DNA of 9,418 bases. Source: Chloroflexota bacterium. Its GTDB lineage: Bacteria; Chloroflexota; Anaerolineae; Thermoflexales; Thermoflexaceae. A model generated the notes under the pieces. The model searched no databases. It saw nothing but the letters and a program-made list of their open reading frames with translations, and was not told the origin of the DNA. Where the stretch lies: positions 1 to 9,418 of the forward strand of contig JAUQQB010000081.1 in assembly GCA_030550075.1 (NCBI GenBank), in the 5' to 3' direction. Position numbers and translations under genes: made by a program. Each line of letters starts with the position of its first letter. The first letter of the stretch is position 1. Below, in pieces: positions 1-6,200 of this stretch.

Positions 1-1
1 G

Positions 2-235
2 CGACAGGTGGGTCAGACAGGCGTGGTGTGCCGGCCGAAGGTCGCCATCGTGTGCGGGGCCAGCGGGGCCTTTCAGTTCGTAGTTGGGATCCAGAACGCG
101 GGGACCGTGATCGCTGTCAACACCGATTCGGAGGCGCCGATCTTCGAGTTCGCCGATTACGGTGTGGTCGGCGATGCCCTTCAGGTGATCCCGGCCCTGA
201 TCGAAGCGCTGCGAGCGGAGCGGGTGGCCGTGTGA
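2..235 (+). CDS. etfA: Electron transfer flavoprotein alpha subunit, C-terminal fragment (5' end outside window)
   Basis: This is the last 77 codons of a reading frame that is already open at the left edge and ends at TGA 233-235. It is the FAD-binding C-terminal domain of an ETF alpha subunit. It shows VGQTG, then CGASGAFQF, then a run matching the family signature: AVNTDSEAPIFEFADYGVVGD, with the AINxDxxAPIFxxADYGxVGD pattern intact. The alpha subunit holds the redox FAD that passes electrons between acyl-CoA dehydrogenase-like enzymes and a quinone reductase or ferredoxin-linked partner in the cytoplasm. One oddity is that the usual His of the GISGAxQH motif is Phe here (codon 77-79). The partner etfB follows 71 bases downstream on the same strand, so the order is alpha then beta; beta then alpha is more common. 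Family assignment is secure. Whether this ETF is bifurcating cannot be told from the fragment. Confidence 0.93.
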   Translation, partial: RQVGQTGVVCRPKVAIVCGASGAFQFVVGIQNAGTVIAVNTDSEAPIFEFADYGVVGDALQVIPALIEALRAERVAV

Positions 236-306
236 TCGGGAGATCCCATGTCCCGTTTGAACATCGCCCCAAAATCCATCGCGACCGAGCACGAACGGAG
301 GGGGGA

Positions 307-1140
307 ATGGAGTCTTTCGGGATCAGCCGGGACGGACATGAGTGGCATTTCGTGGTCTGTATGAAGGTGGTGCCGAAGCCGGAGGAGGTGCGGGTGGATC
401 CGGAAACCCGACGGCTGGATCGGGCCGGCGCCCGCTCGGAGATCAACCCGCCCGATATGAACGCCCTGGAAATGGCCCTCCAGTTGAAGGATCGCTTCGG
501 CGGACGGGTCTCGATCGTCTCGATGGGGCCGCCTTTCTTCGAGCCCTATCTGCGGGTGGGCCTCGCCATGGGGGCGGATCACATTTACCTTCTCAGTGAT
601 CGCAAGTTCGGTGGGGCGGACACGCTGGCCACCACCTACACCCTGGCCCGGGGGATTCAGAAGCTGGGCCCGGTGGATCTGGTCTTTTGTGGGGAGGAAT
701 CCTCGGATGGAGCAACCGGGCAGGTGCCACCCGGTCTGGCGGAGTGGCTGGATTTCCATCCGATCACCCTGGTGACCCAGGTCGAGCTGGACCCGCTCCG
801 ACGGGTGGTGCGGGGGCGACGGGAGCGGCCGGGCGGGTATGAGATCCTGGAAGTTCCCCTGCCGGCGGTGATCTCGGTCAAGACGGGGTGCAACGAGCCT
901 CGCTTTATGGACTACCGGCTCAAGCCGTGGGCCTTCGCCCCTGAGCGGGTCACGGTGTGGAGCGCGGCGGACCTGGAGGTGGATGAGGCCTTCGTGGGGG
1001 TTGCGGGATCGCCGACCCAGGTCTCGGGCCTGGCCCAGGCCCCTTCCCGGGAACGAAAGCGGATCCGGCTGGAGGGGAGTCCAGAGGAAGTCGCCCGCCT
1101 GCTGGCGGAGCGCCTGCGGGAGCTCCTGGGCGCAACGTAG
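307..1140 (+). CDS. etfB: Electron transfer flavoprotein beta subunit
   Basis: A complete 277-residue protein, slightly longer than the usual 250-265. I chose ATG 307 because a strong Shine-Dalgarno (GGAGG 297-301, five bases before the ATG) precedes it and the first beta strand (HFVVCMKVVPKP, residues 14-25) then starts at the normal place. The frame stays open further upstream, but that part overlaps etfA and resembles nothing. Visible motifs are the nucleotide-binding segment CGEESSDGATGQVPPGLAEWL (128-148) and the ETF-beta signature around residues 168-191 (VVRGRRE...LEVPLPAVISV). A GSPTQV motif (234-239) follows; from memory it is typical of EtfB proteins from anaerobes, including the bifurcating group, rather than the mitochondrial/E. 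coli type. EtfB pairs with EtfA and binds AMP or, in bifurcating forms, a second FAD. The TAG stop (1138-1140) lies inside a GTAGGGGCG repeat unit, so the natural C-terminus may have been altered slightly by repeat insertion. Confidence 0.94.
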   Translation: MESFGISRDGHEWHFVVCMKVVPKPEEVRVDPETRRLDRAGARSEINPPDMNALEMALQLKDRFGGRVSIVSMGPPFFEPYLRVGLAMGADHIYLLSDRKFGGADTLATTYTLARGIQKLGPVDLVFCGEESSDGATGQVPPGLAEWLDFHPITLVTQVELDPLRRVVRGRRERPGGYEILEVPLPAVISVKTGCNEPRFMDYRLKPWAFAPERVTVWSAADLEVDEAFVGVAGSPTQVSGLAQAPSRERKRIRLEGSPEEVARLLAERLRELLGAT

Positions 1141-1206
1141 GGGCGGTAGGGGCGCATGTAGGGGCGCAGCGTCGCTGCGCCCCTACATGATTACATGCGC
1201 CCCTAC
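1137..1206. repeat. GTAGGGGCG palindromic repeat cluster (REP-like) between etfB and RAYT
   Basis: The 9-mer GTAGGGGCG occurs three times as a direct repeat at 1137-1145, 1146-1154 and 1158-1166. The core is a perfect palindrome with 17-nt arms around a single central base (arm CATGTAGGGGCGCAGCG 1155-1171, centre T 1172, arm 1173-1189). A second, outer inverted pair overlaps it: GTAGGGGCGCATGTA 1146-1160 with its exact complement at 1192-1206. Only one of the two foldings can form at a time. The cluster lies between the convergent 3' ends of etfB and the transposase, 18 bases from the transposase stop. Such a hairpin could end transcription from both sides, but neither side shows a clear T-tract. 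The family resembles the GTAGGGGCG dispersed repeats that accompany RAYT genes; membership is inferred from shared sequence with the copies at 1499-1559. Confidence 0.85.
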
Positions 1207-1224
1207 AACAACCGGTACGTGCCT

Positions 1225-1863
1225 CTACCAGGCATAGACCGGGTTTTCGCGGTCCATCGCCCATCGCGCCGGATTGTCCTGGATGTATTGTCGGATCCGT
1301 TGCAAATCCTCCTCGTCACGGATGATGTGTTCGTAATAATTGCGTTGCCAGACGGATGCGCCGGGCGTGCCCCGCAAGGCGTTGATGCGTTTGGTGGTGG
1401 CGGATTTGTATGCCCGGATAATGGCCCCCAACGAACCGGGAATGACATTGGTAGGAGTGGCACCGCGAATGGGGCGGATCGCGTGGGTGCCACGGCCCCA
1501 TGTAGGGGCGCAGCGTCGCTGCGTCCCTACATGGGCGCAGCGTCGCTGCGCCCCTACAATATCCTCATCCCCATTCCCCTCATAATCCCCCACAATCCAA
1601 ATAATCCCGTGGATGTGGTTAGGCATCACCACAAATTCATCGTCGCGTAACATCACGTATGGCCGGACCACCGCCGTTTGAAACCATTCCTCACGGGCAA
1701 TCTCGCCCCATGTGTTTAACCGCATTTCCCCACCCACGATTTCGCCAAACAAACATTCCCGATCATGGGTTACCAGGGTGATAAAATAGGCACCTGCCCG
1801 GGTGTAATCATACCCCGGCAGGCGGATGGAACGGCGGTGATGGCGTTGTGGGTCGTAGGGCAT
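1225..1863 (-). CDS. REP-associated tyrosine transposase (IS200-like Y1/HUH family) with repeat-encoded linker
   Basis: 212 residues, starting at ATG 1863-1861 behind a purine-rich ribosome site (GAGGTGAGG). It belongs to the single-strand DNA transposases of the IS200/RAYT type, which nick and join hairpin ends through a covalent tyrosine link. Visible motifs are GAYFITLVTHDRE (residues 24-36), MPNHIHGI (80-87, the HUH pair H83 and H85) and VWQRNYYEHIIRDEEDLQRI (171-190), followed by RQYIQDNP with the likely catalytic Y193. By alignment from memory to IS608 TnpA (H64, H66, Y127), all three catalytic residues are present. Residues 103-122 are not transposase sequence: they are translated from two palindromic repeats lying in frame in the linker between the HUH domain and the tyrosine helix. 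This makes the protein somewhat longer than I expect for the family. The gene looks AT-richer than its neighbours, which fits transfer. It may be active or recently active. Confidence 0.9.
   Translation of the reverse strand: MPYDPQRHHRRSIRLPGYDYTRAGAYFITLVTHDRECLFGEIVGGEMRLNTWGEIAREEWFQTAVVRPYVMLRDDEFVVMPNHIHGIIWIVGDYEGNGDEDIVGAQRRCAHVGTQRRCAPTWGRGTHAIRPIRGATPTNVIPGSLGAIIRAYKSATTKRINALRGTPGASVWQRNYYEHIIRDEEDLQRIRQYIQDNPARWAMDRENPVYAW
1499..1559. repeat. Two REP-like palindromes in frame inside the transposase gene
   Basis: This is the same family as 1137-1206. The first unit is a palindrome with 17-nt arms centred on T 1516 (1499-1515 and 1517-1533). It has one mismatch (T 1524 opposite G 1508) that remains a G-U pair in RNA. 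The second unit is centred on T 1543 with arms 1533-1542 and 1544-1553, and its left end lacks the TAG step. The segments 1506-1532 and 1533-1559 are copies of one another with two differences (T/C at 1524/1551, T/A at 1532/1559), so this is a 27-nt tandem duplication, exactly nine codons. On the - strand it is read as VGAQRRCAHVGTQRRCAPTW, and no stop is introduced. Confidence 0.9.
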
Positions 1864-1879
1864 TGGTTTTCCTCACCTC

Positions 1880-1898
1880 GCGGTGCGTTTCGCATCGC
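1880..1898 (-). promoter_or_regulatory. Small hairpin just upstream of the transposase ribosome site
   Basis: On the - strand GCGATGCG, AAA, CGCACCGC forms a stem with seven of eight pairs and a three-base loop. It ends directly before the GAGGTGAGG ribosome site of the transposase. IS200-family genes are known to use leader hairpins that limit translation, and Y1 transposases recognise hairpins near element ends. Either role is possible here; only the dyad and its position are seen. The rest of the gap 1864-2067 holds a GC-rich palindrome (GGCGCGCGCC 1937-1946) and no gene I can support. Confidence 0.35.
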
Positions 1899-2067
1899 TT
1901 TCGCCAGCATCTCGGCCAGGCAGCCTCCTCGTGCGCGGCGCGCGCCTCGCGCTCCAAATGTAAACACTGCCTCGTGAGGAATCACCTGATTACGCCATCG
2001 TCGTCCGTCGAAGGAGAGCTCCCAGGGTCCCCTTCTGGGGCGGAAGTCAACCGTTAAGGGAAAAATC

Positions 2068-3075
2068 TCAGGCGAGGATTTGCCGCCGGAAGGAACTGAG
2101 CACCCGCATATAGTTCGCCCGCTCGTAGGCAGCGGGGTTGGCAACCTTTTGACGGCACATGCTCCCCTGCATCTGCTCGATCGATATATATTCGTGTTCC
2201 TCCATCCATCGGCGAATGTCTTCCAGCAGTTGCCGCACATACTCCGGACCATGGCGCAACAGAGCAGAGGCCATGGTCACCGCCTTCGCACCGACCATCA
2301 TCGCCTTCAGCACGTCCTCCGCCGTGTGCACTCCCCCCGTGATCGCCAGGTCCAGATGCACCTGGGGATACAGGATCGCCACCCAGCGAAGGCGCTCCCG
2401 GAGCTCGTGGGAGGAGCTGAGCACCAGGTTGGGCACCACTTCCAGGGTCTCGAGGTCGATGTCCGGCTGATAGAATCGATTGAACAGCACCAGCGCTTTC
2501 GCCCCCGCCTCCTCAAAGCGCCTGGCCATATACGGCAGGGAGCTGAAATAGGGGCTCAGCTTCAGGGCCACCGGGATGCGCACCGAGGCCACCACATCCC
2601 GCACCAATCGGATGTATCCTTCCTCAACCGCCTGGCTGGTCTCCTCTGAGGAGGCGGGCAGGTAGTAGAGGTTCAACTCCAGGGCATCGGCTCCCGCTTC
2701 CTCCATCAGGCGGGCATAGCGGATCCATCCGCCGGTGGTGACACCGTTCAGGCTGGCGATGACCGGGATGGAGATGGCCCTTTTCACCCGCCGGATGTGC
2801 TCCAGATAGCCCTGCGGCCCCATGTTGTAATCCTGGAGATCCGGGAAGTAACGCAGGGCCTCCGCGAAGCTTTCCTCACCATAAGAGAGGCCATAATCCA
2901 GCATCTCGCTTTCCCGGATGATCTGTTCCTCGAACAGGGAGGGCAGCACCACCGCGGCGATCCCGGCTTCCTCCAGACGGCGAAGGGAGTCGAGATCTTC
3001 GGTCAGAGGGGAGGAGGAAGCGATCAGCGGGTTTTTCAGCCGAAAGCCCAGGTAGCGGGTCGATAGATCAACCAT
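2068..3075 (-). CDS. Dihydroorotate dehydrogenase-like flavoprotein (nifJ-associated), function unknown
   Basis: 335 residues. I chose the ATG at 3075-3073 (MVDLSTRYLGFRLKNPLIAS), which matches the normal N-terminus of this family. The frame extends upstream to 3156, but that extension runs through the intergenic palindrome and has no family character. It is a TIM-barrel FMN protein of the dihydroorotate dehydrogenase superfamily, with NPLIASSSPLT (15-25), IPVIASLNG (103-111), IPVALKLSPY (167-176) and the phosphate-binding ITGGVHTAEDV (245-255). The place where true dihydroorotate dehydrogenases carry the orotate-binding NxSCPN motif reads ELNLYYLPAS (133-142), so pyrimidine synthesis is unlikely to be its job. 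Genes of this DHOD-like subgroup are commonly found beside nifJ, as here: it follows nifJ on the same strand after 133 bases. It probably takes part in redox metabolism linked to ferredoxin or pyruvate, but its substrate is not known. No obvious terminator follows its stop. Confidence 0.88.
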   Translation of the reverse strand: MVDLSTRYLGFRLKNPLIASSSPLTEDLDSLRRLEEAGIAAVVLPSLFEEQIIRESEMLDYGLSYGEESFAEALRYFPDLQDYNMGPQGYLEHIRRVKRAISIPVIASLNGVTTGGWIRYARLMEEAGADALELNLYYLPASSEETSQAVEEGYIRLVRDVVASVRIPVALKLSPYFSSLPYMARRFEEAGAKALVLFNRFYQPDIDLETLEVVPNLVLSSSHELRERLRWVAILYPQVHLDLAITGGVHTAEDVLKAMMVGAKAVTMASALLRHGPEYVRQLLEDIRRWMEEHEYISIEQMQGSMCRQKVANPAAYERANYMRVLSSFRRQILA

Positions 3076-3076
3076 A

Positions 3077-3090
3077 TGGAGGTCTCTCCA
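3077..3090 (-). promoter_or_regulatory. Ribosome site of the DHOD-like gene folded in a short hairpin
   Basis: On the - strand TGGAG, AGAC, CTCCA forms a perfect five-pair stem with a four-base loop, ending two bases before the ATG. The only good Shine-Dalgarno (GGAGAG, 3089-3084, eight bases from the ATG) is buried in it. Translation may depend on ribosomes or factors opening the stem. The stem is short, so an effect is uncertain. Confidence 0.3.
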
Positions 3091-3113
3091 GGTCAAAAGG
3101 GATTCTCTGAAGC

Positions 3114-3154
3114 GCCATCGTGGAGGCGGGCCATGGGCCCGCCTCCACGATGGC
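3114..3154. repeat. Perfect 41-base palindrome between nifJ and the DHOD-like gene
   Basis: The arms GCCATCGTGGAGGCGGGCC (3114-3132) and GGCCCGCCTCCACGATGGC (3136-3154) are exact reverse complements of 19 nt around the loop ATG. The palindrome lies 54 bases after the nifJ stop and 38 bases before the DHOD-like start. No T-run follows on the - strand, so it is not a classical terminator. It may be an mRNA processing or stability element that tunes the ratio of the two products, or a dispersed REP-like repeat of a second type, given its GC-rich perfect dyad. Confidence 0.85.
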
Positions 3155-3208
3155 ATTTCCGCCGTTTGGGTAAGGGGCGCCCCGATCGAGGCCGGACAGG
3201 GCCTGCTC

Positions 3209-6200
3209 CTACGCGCCGCGCCCGCCCCCGTTCCGCCCGTTGAGCTGCATCTGGGCCAGCGCCTCGTAGATCCGCCAGCGGAAGCGGATGTCCGCCTCCG
3301 CCTCCTCCAGCAACTCCTCTGCGATCTCCGGCCGGCTATGGAGCAGCATCGTGAAGCGGGTTTCGTTATACATATACTGGGAAAGCGGCAGGCTCGGCGG
3401 CCTGGAATCGATCTGGAGCGGGTTAAGGCCCTCCCGTAACCGCCGCGGATCGTAACGGATCAGCGGCCAGTAGCCCGAAAGCACCGCCCGCTTCTGCTGC
3501 TCCATGCCGTAGCGCAGATCGTAGCCGTGGGCGATGCAGTGGCTGTAGGCAATGATCAGGGATGGGCCTTCGTAGGAGTCCGCCTCCAGGAAGGCCTTGA
3601 GCGTGTGGGTATCGTTCGCTCCCATGGCCACCCGGGCGACGTAAACGTTGCCGTACGTCATGGCCATCAGGGCGAGATCCTTCTTGGGGCCCCGCTTGCC
3701 GCCGGCGGCGAACTTGGCCACCGCGCCCCGCGGTGTGGCCTTCGACATCTGGCCGCCGGTGTTGGAATAGACTTCTGTGTCCAGCACCAGGATGTTCACG
3801 TCGTAGCCGGAGGCCAGCACGTGGTCCAGGCCGCCGTAACCGATGTCATAGGCCCACCCATCGCCCCCGATGATCCAGACGCTCTTCCGCACCAGGGCAT
3901 CCGCGAGCGCCAGCAGATCCCGGACCTCCGGCGAATCCGGCAGCTCCCGCAGGCGGGCCTTCAACAACCCCACCCGCTCCCGCTGGGCCCGGATCCCTTC
4001 CTCGGTCGACTGGTCGGCGCGGAGGATTTCCTCTACCAGGGCTTCGCCGATCTGGGCGCTGAGGCGCCGCAGGAGCTCCTGGGCGTATTCCCGCTGCTTG
4101 TCCAGGCTGAGGCGCATCCCCAGGCCGAACTCCGCGTTATCCTCGAAGAGGGAGTTCGACCACGCCGGTCCGCGCCCCTCCCGGTTGTAGGTCCAGGGGG
4201 TGGTGGGCAGGTTGCCGCCGTAGATCGAAGAGCACCCCGTGGCGTTGGCGATCACCAGCCGGTCGCCGAACAGCCGGGTCAGCAGCGAGAGATACGGCGT
4301 CTCCCCGCATCCGGCGCAGGCGCCGGAGAACTCGAAGAGCGGCTCCAGCAGCTGCACATCCTTAACCTGGCCGACGTTCACCCGTAGCCGGTCCACCTCC
4401 GGGAGCTGGAGGAAGAACTCCCAGTTCTGGCGCTCGGTCTCCCGCAGGGGCGCCTGCGGCCGCATATTGATGGCCTTGCGGCTGACATCGGACTTATCCT
4501 TCGCCGGGCAAACCTCCACGCACAGCGAGCAGCCGGTGCAGTCCTCCGGCGCCACCTGGATGGTGTAGGCCATGTCCTTGAACTCCCGCCAGCGGGCAGG
4601 GGCGTGCTTGAAGGTGGGCGGTGCGTTCGCCAGGAGAGCCGGATCGTAAACCTTGGCCCGGATCACGGCATGCGGGCAGACCATCACGCACTTCCCGCAC
4701 TGGATGCACAGGTCCGGCTCCCACACCGGGATCTCCTGGGCGATGTTGCGCTTCTCCCACTTCGTGGTGCCACTCGGCCAGGTCCCATCGGGCGGGAAGG
4801 CGCTCACCGGCAGGAGATCCCCCTCCCCCGCGAGGAGACGGGCGGTGACCCGCTGCACGAACTCCGGCGCCTCCGGCGGGACCGGTGGGCGGCGGTCGAA
4901 GGTGCTGGTGACGCGGCCGGGCACTTTCACCTCATGGAGGTGCTGTAAGGCGGCATCCACGGCGGCGAAGTTCTTCTCCACAACGGCCTCGCCCCGCTTC
5001 CCATAGGTCTTGACGATGGCCTCCTTGATCTTCGCCACCGCCTGATCGATCGGCAGGATGTTCGTAAGGGCGAAGAAGCAGGTCTGCAGGATGGTGTTGA
5101 TCCGCGGCCCCAGCCCATGCTCCCGGGCGATCCGATAGGCGTCGATCACATAGAAGCGGAGGTTCTTCTCGAGGATCGCCTGCTGCACCGAGCGGGGGAG
5201 GTGATCCCAGACTTCCTCCGGCCCATAGGGGCTGTTCAGCAGGAAAACCGCGCCGGGCTCAGCGACCTGCAGCACATCCATCCGCTCCAGGAAGTGGAAC
5301 TGATGGCAGGCCACGAAGTTAGCGCGGCGGATCAGGTAAGAGGAGCGAATCGGCCGCGGCCCGAATCGCAGGTGCGAGACCGTCACCGAGCCGGACTTCT
5401 TGGAGTCATACACGAAGTAGCCCTGGGCGTAGAAGTCGGTCTCGTCCCCGATGATCTTGATGGAGTTCTTGTTCGCGCTCACCGTTCCGTCGGCCCCCAG
5501 GCCGTAAAACACCGCCCGCACCGTGTCCGGGCTTTCGATGAAGAAGTCCGGGTCGAAATCCAGGCTGGTGTGGGTGACATCGTCATAGATCCCCACCGTG
5601 AAGTGGTTCTTCGGCCGGTCCTTCGCCAGCTCGTCGAAGACCGCTTTGACCATGGCCGGGGTGAACTCCTTGGAGGAGAGCCCGTAGCGCCCGCCGATGA
5701 TGCGCGGCGTCGCCCGGAAGGGCGCGATGCCGGAGGCCATGGCCTCCGCGATGGCCGTCACGACATCCTGATAAAGGGGCTCCCCTGCGCTCCCTGGCTC
5801 CTTCGTGCGATCCAGGACGGCGATGGCCTTCACAGTGGGCGGAAGCGCCTGGATGAAGTGTTCCACCGAGAACGGTCGGTAGAGGCGGACCTTCACCACG
5901 CCCACCCGCTCGCCGCGGGCGCTCAGGTATTCGACGGTCTCATGGGCTATCTCGGCCCCTGAGCCCATGATCACGATCACCCGTTCAGCCTCCGGGTCCC
6001 CCACATAATCGAAGAGATGGTAAGGACGGCCCACCAGGCGGGCGAGACGGTTCATGGCGTTTTGCACGATGGTGGGGCATGCCAGATAGTAAGGGTTCGC
6101 CGCCTCCCGGGCCTGGAAATACGTGTCCGGGTTATGGGCCGTCCCCCGGATGAAAGGATGATCCGGCGAAAGCCCCCGGGCGCGGTGGGCGCGGATCCAC

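Noticed and set aside
28..306. Upstream extension of the etfB frame
   Set aside because: It overlaps the EtfA coding frame, has no ETF similarity, and a strong ribosome site directly precedes ATG 307.
1137..1559. CRISPR-like repeats
   Set aside because: Few copies with irregular spacing and long palindromes inside a gene; there are no spacers of constant length and no cas genes.
2021..2067. Terminator after the DHOD-like gene
   Set aside because: A T-run follows the stop on the - strand, but the only hairpin (CCCC/GGGG at 2029-2040) lies beyond it, so the order is wrong for intrinsic termination.
1770..2252. Minus-strand open frame between the DHOD-like gene and the transposase
   Set aside because: It overlaps both real genes out of frame; only about 200 bases are its own, without a ribosome site or known motif.
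3076..3156. Longer start for the DHOD-like gene at 3156
   Set aside because: The extra residues are encoded by the intergenic palindrome and leader; the family N-terminus begins at 3075.
3527..4387. Long + strand open frame opposite nifJ
   Set aside because: Antisense shadow of a high-GC gene; the protein resembles nothing and has no ribosome site. The same holds for 5117-5962.
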